DNA from: Gemmataceae bacterium
Lineage (GTDB): Bacteria > Planctomycetota > Planctomycetia > Gemmatales > Gemmataceae
Reading direction: 5' to 3'
NCBI GenBank assembly: GCA_901538445.1
Contig: LR594584.1
Coordinates: 1,825,111-1,889,110 of the forward strand
Length of the DNA: 64,000 bases
The position numbers and the translations under genes were made by a program. A model generated the notes under the pieces. It saw only the letters and a program-made list of their open reading frames with translations. It was not told where the DNA came from and ran no database searches. Below are positions 54,289 to 63,122 of this stretch, in pieces. Every line of letters begins with the position of its first letter. Positions within the stretch are counted from its first letter, which is position 1.

Positions 54289-55052
54289 CTCCGGCAGCCG
54301 CCGTATACGCGGGCCTGGTCCTGGCCCGGGTCGGGTCGTTCGTCGCCGTGCTCCCGCCGTTCGCCGGCCGCACCCCGCGGACGGTCCGCGCCGGGCTGGC
54401 GCTGGCGCTGGCGGCGTTCTACGTCGCCGACGTCGCGCCGGGCTGGGAACCGGCGCTGGCCGGCCGGGCGGCAGACATCCACCCGCTCCGGTACGGCGTC
54501 GCGCTCGTGCGGGAGGCGCTGATCGGAGCCGCGATGGGGTTCGCGTTCGGGCTGTTCCTGCTCCCGGCCCGCGTCGCCGGGGAGTTCGTCACGGTGCAAA
54601 TCGGGTTGAACGTGTCGCCGCAGGTCGGGGTCACCGGCGCGGACTCGGCCGGGCCGCTCACGAACGCCTTCGAGGCCGCCGGGGCCCTGGTGTTCCTCAC
54701 CGCCGACGTTCACCACGTGCTCCTGGCGGCCCTGCACGCGTCGTTCGCCGCGCTCCCGCTGGGCGGCACCGCCGTCCCGCAGGCCGGGCCCATGGTCACG
54801 GGCCTCGCAGCCGCCACCGAGATGGGCCTGGTCCTTGCCGCCCCGCTGGCCCTGTGCCTGTTCCTCCTCGCGGTCACGCTCGCGGTCATGGCCCGCGCGG
54901 CCCCGCAGTTGAACATCTACTCGGTCGGGTTCACGCTCCAGGTCGTCGTCGTCCTGGTGGCCGGCCTGTTCCTGCTCCCCGAGTTCGTCGCGACGCTCCA
55001 CGCCCTCGCCGGGCGCACCGGCGAGAACCTCCCCCGCGTGCTGGGAGGGTGA
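54285..55052 (+). CDS. fliR: Flagellar export-gate protein FliR, 255 aa
   Basis: FliR has five to six membrane helices and sits with FliP and FliQ in the gate. Family features include ARVGSFVAVLPPFAGRTPRTVRAGL near the N-terminus, LVREALIGAAMGF, and the late RAAPQLNIYSVGFTLQ. It starts with GTG 54285 inside the fliQ stop and ends three bases before flhB. Confidence 0.95.
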   Translation: MTPAAAVYAGLVLARVGSFVAVLPPFAGRTPRTVRAGLALALAAFYVADVAPGWEPALAGRAADIHPLRYGVALVREALIGAAMGFAFGLFLLPARVAGEFVTVQIGLNVSPQVGVTGADSAGPLTNAFEAAGALVFLTADVHHVLLAALHASFAALPLGGTAVPQAGPMVTGLAAATEMGLVLAAPLALCLFLLAVTLAVMARAAPQLNIYSVGFTLQVVVVLVAGLFLLPEFVATLHALAGRTGENLPRVLGG

Positions 55053-55055
55053 CCC

Positions 55056-56147
55056 GTGGCCGAGGACGTCGACCACGAGTCGAAAACCGAGGACCCGACG
55101 CCGCGCCGCCGCGAGGAGGCCCGGAAGCAGGGGCAGGTGCCGTTCAGCGCCGAACTCGTCGGAAGCGCGGTGCTCCTCGCGGCGGTGATCGGGCTGATGT
55201 ACCTCGGCCCGCCCCTGTGGCGGACCATGCTCGACGTGTTCCGGGCCGACGTCCCGCGGGCGTGCCGGACCGAGTTCGGGCCGGCCGAGGCCCAGGAGGT
55301 GATGCAGCGCACGTTCCTCCGGGTGCTGGTCGCGATGGTCGGGTTCTTCGGGGTGCTCCTCGCGGTCGGGATCGTCGCGAGCGTCGCCCAGGTCGGGTTC
55401 CAGATCAACACCGAGAAGCTTACTCCCAACTTCGAGAAGCTGAACCCGGCCGAGGGGTGGGGCCGCCTGTTCTCGACGTCGGCCCTCGTGAAGGTGGGGC
55501 TTATGGCGCTCAAGATCGCGGCCCTCGGTGCGGTCGGGTACTGGGTGCTCGAGCCCCGGACCGGGGCGCTCGCCTCCCTGAGCCGCGGGAGCCTCCCGTG
55601 GGCTGCGGCCGCTAGTTGGGACCTCGTCATGCGGTTGGCCCTGTACCTCGTCTCCGCCGTCGCGCTCGTCGCGGTGATCGACTACGTGTACCAGCGGTAC
55701 AAGTTCGAGCAGTCACTGCGGATGACCAAGGAGGAACTGAAGCGCGAGCTGAAGGAAGAGGACGGCGACCCCGAGATCAAGGCCCGGATCCGGCAACTCC
55801 AGCGCGAGATGTCGCGGAAGAAGATGCTCGCCGAGGTGCCCAAGGCCACGGTGATCGTGACCAACCCGACCCACTACGCGGTCGCGCTGCGGTACGCGAG
55901 CGGGCGGGGCGACGCCGCACCCGTCGTCGTCGCGAAGGGCACCGGGCTGCTCGCCAAGCGGATCACCGAGCTCGCCCGCGGGGCCGGCGTCCCCGTGCTG
56001 GAGCGGCCCGTGCTTGCCCGCGCCCTCTACGCCGAAGTCAAGGAAGGGCAGGCGATTCCGGGGGCACTCTTCCGCGCCGTTGCGGAGGTGCTCGCCTTCG
56101 TGTATCGGCTCCGCGGGGTCGTGCCTCAGCGAGGGGCCGAAGATTGA
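55056..56147 (+). CDS. flhB: Flagellar export switch protein FlhB, 363 aa
   Basis: FlhB has four membrane helices and a cytoplasmic end that self-cleaves to switch export specificity. The N-terminus EDPTPRRREEARKQGQVPFS and the cleavage motif NPTH (270-273) with THYAVALRY are intact, so it should cleave normally. The length is typical. GTG 55056 follows fliR by three bases. A 265-bp gap separates it from flhA. Confidence 0.96.
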   Translation: MAEDVDHESKTEDPTPRRREEARKQGQVPFSAELVGSAVLLAAVIGLMYLGPPLWRTMLDVFRADVPRACRTEFGPAEAQEVMQRTFLRVLVAMVGFFGVLLAVGIVASVAQVGFQINTEKLTPNFEKLNPAEGWGRLFSTSALVKVGLMALKIAALGAVGYWVLEPRTGALASLSRGSLPWAAAASWDLVMRLALYLVSAVALVAVIDYVYQRYKFEQSLRMTKEELKRELKEEDGDPEIKARIRQLQREMSRKKMLAEVPKATVIVTNPTHYAVALRYASGRGDAAPVVVAKGTGLLAKRITELARGAGVPVLERPVLARALYAEVKEGQAIPGALFRAVAEVLAFVYRLRGVVPQRGAED

Positions 56148-56412
56148 GGCTTGACAGATTCGGGCGTCTACGGAAATCCCGTCAAGAGGAGATGCAACTT
56201 GGTCGAGTCAGGCAGGAGGCGAAGGTTTTGTTCATGCCAACTGTGCGAACGTGGCAAACGCCGCGCTGACCACAAAATTGGCAGCCGCTCGCGGGGATTC
56301 GGTTCTATGTCTCAACAGAATCCCCGGTACAAGGAATGGCCCTGATAACGGAGACACTTGGTAGTCGAAGGTCACGAGAAGGATCACGCCTCGCACGCGG
56401 ACGGAACTCCCC

Positions 56413-58551
56413 ATGGCGGACGCGCCCAAGCCGACACAGCCCGGGACCGGGTTGCAACGATACGACCTGCTCCTATCGGTCGCCGTCCTCGGCCTCCTAG
56501 TCGTGTTCCTCATCCCGCTGCCGACGCTCGTTCTCGACCTGCTGTTGGCGTTCAACCTCAGCGCGACGATCCTGCTTCTGCTGATCACGCTGACGGTGCG
56601 GCAGCCCCTGGAGTTCTCGACGTTCCCGTCGCTCCTGTTGCTCCTGACCCTGTACCGCCTGTCGCTGAACGTGGCGACGACGCGGCTGATCCTGTTGAAC
56701 GGGAACGCGGGCGAGATCGTGCTGGCGTTCGGGAAGTTCGTGGTCGGGGGGAACCTGATCGTCGGGATGGTGATCTTCCTGATCCTGATCCTGATCCAGT
56801 TCATCGTCATCACCCGCGGGGCGAGCCGGGTGTCCGAAGTCGCGGCCCGGTTCACGCTCGACTCGATGCCCGGCAAGCAGATGGCGATCGACGCGGAGAT
56901 GAACGCCGGCCTGATCAACGAGACCGAGGCCCGCCGCCGCCGGTCGGCGCTGATGCGGGAGAGCGAGTTCTACGGCACAATGGACGGGGCGAGCCGGTTC
57001 GTCCGGGGCGACGCGATCGCGGCCGTGGTCATCACCGGGGTGAACCTGATCGGCGGGATCATCATCGGGCTGATGAAGGGGATGCCGGTCCTCCAGGCGA
57101 TCCAGACGTACTCGATCCTGACGATCGGCGAGGGGCTGCTGGCCCAGATCCCGGCGCTGATCACCGCGACCGCGTCGGGCATGCTGGTGGTCAAGGCAAC
57201 GTCGGAGAGCAGCCTGGGCCAGGAGCTGGGCAACCAGCTCGACGCGGCCGCGGCCCCGATCCGGCTCGGCTCGTACATCCTGCTCGGGCTGGCGGTCATG
57301 CCCGGGATGCCGACGGTCCCGTTCCTGGTCCTCGCCGGCGCGTTGTACTTCCTGTCGGGCCGGTTCGCAGCGACCCGAGCCGCGGCCGCCGCGGTCGCGA
57401 CCGCGGGGGGCGCTCCGGCGGCCGGCGGGGCCGCCCCGGTCGCCGCGCCGAAGTCGCCCGTCGAGGGCTACCTGGAGGACTTCCTGCAGAACGACCGGAT
57501 CAGTCTGGAGATCGGGGCCGGGCTCGTGATGCTCGTCTCGTCGAACCGCGGGCCGGGGCTGCTCGACCGGATCGGCGGGCTCCGCCGGGACCTCGCCCGG
57601 CAGAGCGGGCTCTGGGTGCCCGCGGTCCGGGTCCGGGACAACATCCAGCTCGACCCGCCCGCGTACCGGGTGCTCATCAACAACCGGGAGGTGGCCCGGG
57701 GCGAGGTCCGGCCCGACCTGTGGCTCGCGATCGACCCGGGCGGGGCGGCGAAGATCCCGCTGGCCGGGGAGGAGGCCCGCGAGCCGGCCTTCGGGCTCCC
57801 GGCCCGGTGGATCCCCGAGCCGGACCGGAACCGGGCCGAGGTCGCGGGGTACACCGTGGTGGACGCGCCGAGCGTGGTCATCACCCACCTCGGGGAGGTG
57901 GTCCGCCGGCACGCGAGCGAGTTGCTCAGCCGCGAGGACCTCAAGGCGATGGTGGACAAGGTCCGGGAGGCGTCGCCCGCGGTCGTGGACGACCTGGTTC
58001 CGGTGATGATCCCGCTCGGCACGCTGCACCGGGTGCTCACGCTCCTGCTCGACGAGCGGGTGCCGATCTCGAACCTCGGCCGCATCATGGAGAGCCTCGC
58101 CGTTCACGCGACGACGGTGAAGGACCCGGGGGAACTGGCCGAGCGGGTGCGGGCGGACATCGGCCGCGCGGTCGTCGACCGGTTCCGGGACGCGAACGGG
58201 CGGATCCGGGCCGTCGTCCTCGACCCGCGGCTGGAGGTCGAACTCCGCCGCGGGGTCCAGGGCCAGCAGGTGCTCATCGACCCGGGCCGCCTGGAGCAGT
58301 TGACCCTGCGGCTCGCCGCCGAGATCCGCAAGGCGAACAACCGGGGGTACGAGGTCGCCCTGCTGTGCGACGCGAGCCTGCGGAGGGCCGCCCGGAACGC
58401 CCTGGGCCGCGCCCTGCACGACCTGTCGGTGGTCTCCTACCAGGAGATCCCCAACGACGTCCTGATGGAGCCCGTCGCCGTGATCCGCCCGGAGGACCTG
58501 ACCGGGGCGGCGGCGGTCGCGAGTACACTGTTCGAATCACCCACGCGCTGA
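56413..58551 (+). CDS. flhA: Flagellar export protein FlhA, 712 aa
   Basis: FlhA is the ring-forming export gate component. The N-terminal half has seven to eight membrane helices. The conserved loop (about 145-165) includes FTLDSMPGKQMAIDAEMNAG, and the start region has TVRQPLEFSTFPSLLLLLTL. After an Ala-rich linker (about 320-350) comes the cytoplasmic domain (355-700). The length is normal. The 265 bases upstream show no gene; a TTGACA at 56151 lacks a good -10. fliA follows 25 bases later, without flhF or flhG between them. Confidence 0.96.
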   Translation: MADAPKPTQPGTGLQRYDLLLSVAVLGLLVVFLIPLPTLVLDLLLAFNLSATILLLLITLTVRQPLEFSTFPSLLLLLTLYRLSLNVATTRLILLNGNAGEIVLAFGKFVVGGNLIVGMVIFLILILIQFIVITRGASRVSEVAARFTLDSMPGKQMAIDAEMNAGLINETEARRRRSALMRESEFYGTMDGASRFVRGDAIAAVVITGVNLIGGIIIGLMKGMPVLQAIQTYSILTIGEGLLAQIPALITATASGMLVVKATSESSLGQELGNQLDAAAAPIRLGSYILLGLAVMPGMPTVPFLVLAGALYFLSGRFAATRAAAAAVATAGGAPAAGGAAPVAAPKSPVEGYLEDFLQNDRISLEIGAGLVMLVSSNRGPGLLDRIGGLRRDLARQSGLWVPAVRVRDNIQLDPPAYRVLINNREVARGEVRPDLWLAIDPGGAAKIPLAGEEAREPAFGLPARWIPEPDRNRAEVAGYTVVDAPSVVITHLGEVVRRHASELLSREDLKAMVDKVREASPAVVDDLVPVMIPLGTLHRVLTLLLDERVPISNLGRIMESLAVHATTVKDPGELAERVRADIGRAVVDRFRDANGRIRAVVLDPRLEVELRRGVQGQQVLIDPGRLEQLTLRLAAEIRKANNRGYEVALLCDASLRRAARNALGRALHDLSVVSYQEIPNDVLMEPVAVIRPEDLTGAAAVASTLFESPTR

Positions 58552-58576
58552 CCCCCGATCGCCCCGGGGATACACC

Positions 58577-59311
58577 ATGACCAACCGCATCCACGCGTAC
58601 CAGCAACAGGCCGACCGCCGCCGGCGGGACGAACTCATCCTGGGGCACCTCCCCCTGGTCAAGCACGTCATCGGGCGGCTCATCGGCGAGCTCCCCGCGG
58701 GGGTGGACGTCGAGAACCTCGAGGCCGCCGGCGTGCTCGGGCTGGTGGAATCGGCCACCAAGTTCGACCCGACCCGGAACGCCAAGTTCCAGACGTTCGC
58801 GTACCTGCGGATCCGCGGCGCGGTCGTCGACGAGCTCCGGCGGAACAGCCCGCTCCCCCAACACGTCCACGTCCGGGTGGCCGCGATCCGCCGCGCGCAC
58901 CGGACCCTGCCCGCCCCGGTGACCGTCGAGGCGCTGGCCGAGGCCACCGGGCTGACCCCCGACGAGGTGTCCGACACGCTCGCGGCCGAGCGGTTCGCGA
59001 AGACCACGTCGTGGGAACAGGTCGCCGAGCCGGGCGGGCTCGAACCGGCCAGCACCGCCGGGTCCCCCCACGACGACATCGAGCGGTGGGAGGCGACGAA
59101 GCAACTGGCGGACGCGATCGAGGCGCTCCCCGAGAACGAACGGCTAGTCGTGACCCTGTACTACCGCGAGGACCTGCGGCTCAAGGAAATCAGCGAGGTC
59201 CTGAAGTTGTCGATCTCGCGGATCTCGCGGATCCTCACGAAGGCCACGTTCGAGCTCGGCGAGGCCCTGCGGTCCCGGCTCGGCCCGCAGGCGGTCCGCG
59301 AGGGGTGTTGA
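58577..59311 (+). CDS. fliA: Flagellar sigma factor FliA (sigma-28), 244 aa
   Basis: FliA directs RNA polymerase to late flagellar genes. Region 2 is seen in HLPLVKHVIGRLIGELP and FQTFAYLRIRGAVVDELRR. Region 3 follows (VTVEALAEATGLTPDEV), and region 4 has the HTH LKEISEVLKLSISRISRIL. The length is typical. It should be the target of FlgM (17467) and possibly of the receiver-FlgM fusion (10698). A promoter for the next gene overlaps its stop. Confidence 0.95.
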   Translation: MTNRIHAYQQQADRRRRDELILGHLPLVKHVIGRLIGELPAGVDVENLEAAGVLGLVESATKFDPTRNAKFQTFAYLRIRGAVVDELRRNSPLPQHVHVRVAAIRRAHRTLPAPVTVEALAEATGLTPDEVSDTLAAERFAKTTSWEQVAEPGGLEPASTAGSPHDDIERWEATKQLADAIEALPENERLVVTLYYREDLRLKEISEVLKLSISRISRILTKATFELGEALRSRLGPQAVREGC

Positions 59312-59335
59312 CTCCCCCGCGGGAACGGGTATACG
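59308..59335 (+). promoter_or_regulatory. Sigma-70-type promoter after fliA
   Basis: TTGACT (59308-59313), a 16-base spacer and TATACG (59330-59335) form a reasonable vegetative promoter overlapping the fliA stop codon. It lies about 45 bases before the small gene at 59379, which has a strong ribosome site. The -35 box matches five of six bases and the -10 box four of six. Confidence 0.5.
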
Positions 59336-59378
59336 CTCGGCCAAGCGACACGAAGGGACCATCGCCCGGAGGTGAACC

Positions 59379-59591
59379 ATGACCGCAGGACGGCTCGACG
59401 GGGGCCGCTCGGTCGTGCCCGCGTGCCGCGTTCTGAGCGGCGAGCACGCGGTCCGGATCGGCGAGCCCGAACCGGCGTCCGCTGGCCCCGGGCCGAAGGT
59501 CGAACTGGTCCGGGAGGGCGGGGTCGTCCGGGCCATCGAGGTCGTGTGCTCCTGCGGCGAGCGCATCACCATCCAGTGCGAGTACGGTTGA
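59379..59591 (+). CDS. Small protein with CxCG ending, 70 aa
   Basis: I do not recognise a named family. The first 35 residues are variable; the end, EVVCSCGERITIQCEYG, has three Cys residues in a compact beta-like pattern that could bind a metal. ATG 59379 has a near-perfect ribosome site (GGAGGTGA). Its place right after fliA and before flagellar lipoprotein-type genes suggests a motility role, but none is shown. Confidence 0.6.
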   Translation: MTAGRLDGGRSVVPACRVLSGEHAVRIGEPEPASAGPGPKVELVREGGVVRAIEVVCSCGERITIQCEYG

Positions 59592-59674
59592 CGCCCGAGG
59601 TGGGTCCCGCTGGGAGCGGGGCCGGCCGAGCGGCACACACGCCAGTTCGAAGGACCGAGCTGCGGGGAGTCGTC

Positions 59675-60454
59675 ATGGACGGACGGAACCACTGCCGATC
59701 GGCGTTCTGCGCCCTCGCCGTTGCCCTGGCGGGCGGGTGCGCGTCGCTCAGCGGCGTCCGCCCCGACGCCCCGCTCCCGCCCCCGGAACCGCGGGGCAAA
59801 TTTGTCCCCCGAACTCACGATAACCCCTTGAGTGGGACCGGCGCGAAACCGGCGGGCGGGCCCGTCGCCGCCGGCGCGGTCGTTCCCGCCGGCGACCAGG
59901 TGCCGGCCGTTCCGGTGCGTGCCGACCCGCCCCCGGGCGGGCCGGTGGCGCTCCCGATCCCGAAGCCCTCCCCGCCCCCGAACCCGGCGGCGGCGGACCC
60001 CGCGAAGCCGGGCACGCCGACCGCACCCGGGGCGGCGTGCGAGAAACCGGGCACCGGGGCCCCCGGAACGCCCGGCATGTTCGTGCTGCCCGACCCGACG
60101 GTCCGGGCGATGCCCACGGCCACAGGGGCCCGGTTGAACCTCGGCCCCGGCGAGGTGCCCGCCGACCGGCTCGTGGAACTGAGCCAGTACCTGGAGGCCG
60201 CTCACGCGCAGAACCGCGAGCTGGCCGGCCGGGTCCGCGAACTGGAGGCACTGGGAGCGGCCCGGGAACAGGCCCTAGCCGAGGCGCTCGGGGAGGTCGA
60301 GATCGCCACCGCCGAGGTGGCCCGGACCCGGTCCGCCCTCCAGGCGCTCCAGGCCAAGTTGCTGCTGATCGAGACCGAAGACATCGAGACCCTGAAGGCG
60401 GTGATCGCGGCGCTGGAGCGACTCATCTCCCCCCCGGGGAGGAAGGACCCATGA
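59675..60454 (+). CDS. Putative lipoprotein with coiled coil, 259 aa
   Basis: The N-terminus has a short signal (FCALAVALAGGCASLSG) with a Cys that could be lipidated, although Ala at -3 is not ideal. Then comes a long Pro/Gly-rich disordered part (about 30-150) and a C-terminal coiled coil (about 165-255, LVELSQYLEAAHAQNRELAG). The family is unknown. It overlaps the next lipoprotein gene by four bases (ATGA), so the two are probably one functional unit beside the flagellar genes. Confidence 0.65.
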   Translation: MDGRNHCRSAFCALAVALAGGCASLSGVRPDAPLPPPEPRGKFVPRTHDNPLSGTGAKPAGGPVAAGAVVPAGDQVPAVPVRADPPPGGPVALPIPKPSPPPNPAAADPAKPGTPTAPGAACEKPGTGAPGTPGMFVLPDPTVRAMPTATGARLNLGPGEVPADRLVELSQYLEAAHAQNRELAGRVRELEALGAAREQALAEALGEVEIATAEVARTRSALQALQAKLLLIETEDIETLKAVIAALERLISPPGRKDP

Positions 60455-61272
60455 CGTCCCGTTCCGCCGCGCTCGCGGCCGCGGCCGCCCTGGCACTCGC
60501 GGGGTGCTGCCTCTTCGAGCGCCGCGCCCAGAAGCGCGCCCCCCAACCCGCCCCCCCGACGTTCAGCCAGTACCACCTGGACGGCTGGGACTGGGGGGCC
60601 GTGAACCGGGTGCTGGTGCTGCCGTTCCTGAACGAGTCGGAGAACACCCGCGCCGGGGACGAGACGCGGGTCGCGTTCACCTCCGAGCTCCAGAAACTGG
60701 GGCGGTTCGAGGTCGTCGCCGCGCCCCCGGACGACACCGCGGCCTTGGCTGCGACGGTCCACCGGGGTGGCCGGTTCGATGAGGCGGTGATGCTCAAACT
60801 GGCCCGCCTCACCCGTGCCGACGTGATCGTCCACGGCACGGTCACGCAGTACTCGCCGTACAACACGCGGCCGCGTTTGGGGCTGGTGCTCCAGGCCGTG
60901 AGTCCCGAACAGGCCAAGGTGGTCGCGTCCGTGGACGGGCTCTGGGACGCGACCGACGCGGCTGTGGCCGAGCGGGCGCGGGCGCACTACCGGCAGCGGC
61001 CGCGGGAGCGGCCCCCCTGGGTCCGGAACCACGTGATCGTCAGTGAGGACAGCTTCGCGAGCGAGTTGGTGCTGGAGTCCCCGGCGCTGTTCCAGCGGTT
61101 CGTGTGCGGCGAGGCGGCGCTGACGCTCCTCGGGCTCCCGGTCCCGTGGGTCGCGAGCGGGGCCGCCGTTGTCCCGGCCGCCGGCAGCTCGGGGCCGGGG
61201 TGCGCGACGCAAGCCGGCCCGCCCGTTCCGCCGGCCGCGGGGCCGCCACCCGGTCCGCCCGCCGCCCGATAG
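60451..61272 (+). CDS. Putative outer-membrane-type lipoprotein, 273 aa
   Basis: A clear lipoprotein signal (AAAAALALAGC, Cys about 18) is followed by a globular domain: VNRVLVLPFLNESENTRAG, a region LTRADVIVHGTVTQYSPY, and a Pro/Gly-rich tail. The VLVLPF...ADVIVHGTV pattern recalls CsgG/FlgO-like envelope proteins, but this is a tentative match. It is coupled to the gene before it and lies 125 bases before fliL. A role in the flagellar envelope passage is a guess. Confidence 0.65.
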   Translation: MTSRSAALAAAAALALAGCCLFERRAQKRAPQPAPPTFSQYHLDGWDWGAVNRVLVLPFLNESENTRAGDETRVAFTSELQKLGRFEVVAAPPDDTAALAATVHRGGRFDEAVMLKLARLTRADVIVHGTVTQYSPYNTRPRLGLVLQAVSPEQAKVVASVDGLWDATDAAVAERARAHYRQRPRERPPWVRNHVIVSEDSFASELVLESPALFQRFVCGEAALTLLGLPVPWVASGAAVVPAAGSSGPGCATQAGPPVPPAAGPPPGPPAAR

Positions 61273-61292
61273 CCGCCCGAGGCCGATCGCTC

Positions 61293-61322
61293 TTGTCTTG
61301 CCGGGCCCCCGCGGGGTACCAT
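61293..61322 (+). promoter_or_regulatory. Weak promoter candidate before fliL
   Basis: TTGTCT (61293-61298), an 18-base spacer and TACCAT (61317-61322) each match four of six consensus bases. It lies in the 125-bp gap before fliL. In such GC-rich DNA the match is suggestive only. Confidence 0.3.
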
Positions 61323-61397
61323 CCCCGCCGGCACCCGGACCGAACCCCAAGGTGCAAGGACGCGCCGACCGACGCCCCTTGCCCAACGGAGTTCACC

Positions 61398-61892
61398 ATG
61401 TCCGAAGCCGCCACGGCCGCGCCCAAGAAGGGCCGCAAGGTCCTACTGCTCCTCGTCTGCGTCGTGTTCACGGTCGCCGGCGCGGCGCTGCCCATGCTGG
61501 TCAACATCCCCGCGTTGTTCGCCAAGAACAAGGGCGGCGAGAAGGACAAGGCGGACGCCAAGGCCGCGCCGAAGACCGCGACGATCCCGTTCGGCGAGGT
61601 GGTCGTGAACCTCGCCGAGGACCGGATGACCCGGTACCTGCGACTCAAGATCGCGGTGGTGGTGGACGCGGAGAAGGAAAAGGAACTGGCCGAAGCGGTG
61701 ACCAAGCACAAGGCGAGCCTCAAGAGCAAGTGCATCGGCCACCTGGCCGGCAAGACGCTCAAGGACGTCAGCGGCTCGGTCGGCGTGAGCCGCGTCCAGC
61801 GGGAGCTCCTCGACCGGTTCGAGGAGGTCCTCTACCCCGACGGGAACAGCCACCTCCGGGCTGTGTTGTTTGAGGAATACGTCGTCCAATGA
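61398..61892 (+). CDS. fliL: Flagellar protein FliL, 164 aa
   Basis: FliL is a single-span protein that supports the stator. It has a basic N-terminus (KKGRKV), one membrane helix (about 16-38) and the periplasmic FliL domain: FGEVVVNLAEDRMTRYLRLKI, ending RAVLFEEYVVQ. Size and motifs are standard. The stop overlaps the fliM-like start by four bases. Confidence 0.9.
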   Translation: MSEAATAAPKKGRKVLLLLVCVVFTVAGAALPMLVNIPALFAKNKGGEKDKADAKAAPKTATIPFGEVVVNLAEDRMTRYLRLKIAVVVDAEKEKELAEAVTKHKASLKSKCIGHLAGKTLKDVSGSVGVSRVQRELLDRFEEVLYPDGNSHLRAVLFEEYVVQ

Positions 61893-62752
61893 CGCCGGCC
61901 CCCTTCGACTTTCGGAAGCCGCCCCCGGACGAACTGGTCCGCCAGGTGACGGCGTGGGTCGGGCAGGCGTGCCGCCGGTCCGCGTCGGGCTGGGCGAAGG
62001 CGCTCGCGTACCCGGCCGAACTGAAGCCCGGGGCCGTCGAGGCGACCCTCGCCTCCGCCGCCCTCGCGGCGCTGCCCGACGACGCCGTCGGGATCGCCGC
62101 CGCCACGCCCGACCCGGCCGACGGCTCGGTCCTCGTGGTCCTCCAGCGCCCCGTCCTCCTCGCGCTGCTCGCCGGCATCGTCGGCGAGACCCCGGCCGAG
62201 CTCCCGCCGGACCGGGAGCTGACCGACGTCGAGGCGTCCCTCATCGAGTACCTGGCCCGCGAGTTGTTCCTCGACCCGCTCGAAAAGGCGTGGCCCGCGA
62301 ACGACCCGCCCCGGCTCGCCCCCGGCGGAGCGGCCCCACCGCGGGCCGCTTGGGGCGCGGCGACGGGCGAGCCGATCCTCCTCATCAGCACCACGGTCAC
62401 GACCCCGGTGGGCGACGCCCCGGTCCAGATCTTCGTGCCCCGCAAGGGCCGCTGGGAGCGACTCGCCGGACCGGGTGCCGCGCGGCAGCGGGCCGAGGCG
62501 GCGGGGTCCGCGGACCAGCAGATCGCGGCCCTCGTGGAAGAAATGCCCGTCGTCCTCTCCGTGGTCCTCGGGACGGCCGACCTCAGCATGCACGACCTGA
62601 CCGGCCTCGGCTCCGGCGACGTGGTCATCCTCCGACAGAAGGTGAGCCAGCCGCTCGACGGGCTGGTCGCGGGAAAACGGAAGTTCCGGGTCTGGCCGGG
62701 GGCCGTCGGGACGCGGGCCGGCGTGCTCATCGACACCCGTGTGAAAGACTGA
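61889..62752 (+). CDS. fliM: Short FliM-like motor switch protein, 287 aa
   Basis: The chain matches FliM from its middle domain onward: FDFRKPPPDELVRQVTAWVG (about 6-25), then LTDVEASLIEYLARELFLDPLEKAWP. The C-terminal SpoA domain (about 215-285) has VVLSVVLGTADLSMHDLTGL and GDVVILRQKVSQPLDGLV. The usual N-terminal CheY-binding peptide of about 40 residues is missing, since the start is fixed by the fliL overlap. FliN follows 19 bases later, supporting a switch role. How CheY-P would bind is unclear. Confidence 0.82.
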   Translation: MTPAPFDFRKPPPDELVRQVTAWVGQACRRSASGWAKALAYPAELKPGAVEATLASAALAALPDDAVGIAAATPDPADGSVLVVLQRPVLLALLAGIVGETPAELPPDRELTDVEASLIEYLARELFLDPLEKAWPANDPPRLAPGGAAPPRAAWGAATGEPILLISTTVTTPVGDAPVQIFVPRKGRWERLAGPGAARQRAEAAGSADQQIAALVEEMPVVLSVVLGTADLSMHDLTGLGSGDVVILRQKVSQPLDGLVAGKRKFRVWPGAVGTRAGVLIDTRVKD

Positions 62753-62771
62753 CCCCCAGAGACCGCCAGCG

Positions 62772-63122
62772 ATGTCTACCCCCGCAACCGAGGCCGAGCC
62801 CCCCCAGGTGACCGCACGCCCCGCCGAGTTCCCGCGGCTCGACCCCCGCGGCGGCCCGGCCGCGGGTACCACGCTCGACTCCCTGCGGGACGTGCCGATC
62901 ACCATCACCGCCGAACTCGGTCACGCGGTGCTCCAGATCGCCGACATCCTGAGGCTCGGCCCGGGGGCGGTGGTCGAGTTGGAAGAGGCGCTCGGCGAGC
63001 CGATCCAGTTGACCGTCCGCGGCGTCCCCTTCGCGTTGGGCGAGGTCGTCGTCGTGGACGACCACTTCGCGATCCGCATCAAGAAGCTGCTCCCGCCCCG
63101 GGCGGGGAGGGCCGAGTCGTGA
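62772..63122 (+). CDS. fliN: Flagellar motor switch protein FliN, 116 aa
   Basis: FliN forms the base of the C ring. The C-terminal SpoA domain (about 40-108) is clear: LRDVPITITAELGHAVLQIADILRL, then GAVVELEEALGEPIQL and VVVVDDHFAIRI. A Pro/Ala-rich N-terminus precedes it. Its stop overlaps the following GTG by four bases. Confidence 0.93.
   Translation: MSTPATEAEPPQVTARPAEFPRLDPRGGPAAGTTLDSLRDVPITITAELGHAVLQIADILRLGPGAVVELEEALGEPIQLTVRGVPFALGEVVVVDDHFAIRIKKLLPPRAGRAES

Noticed and set aside
56151-56156. TTGACA upstream of flhA
   Set aside because: No acceptable -10 box follows at 16-18 bases, and the distance to flhA is over 250 bases.
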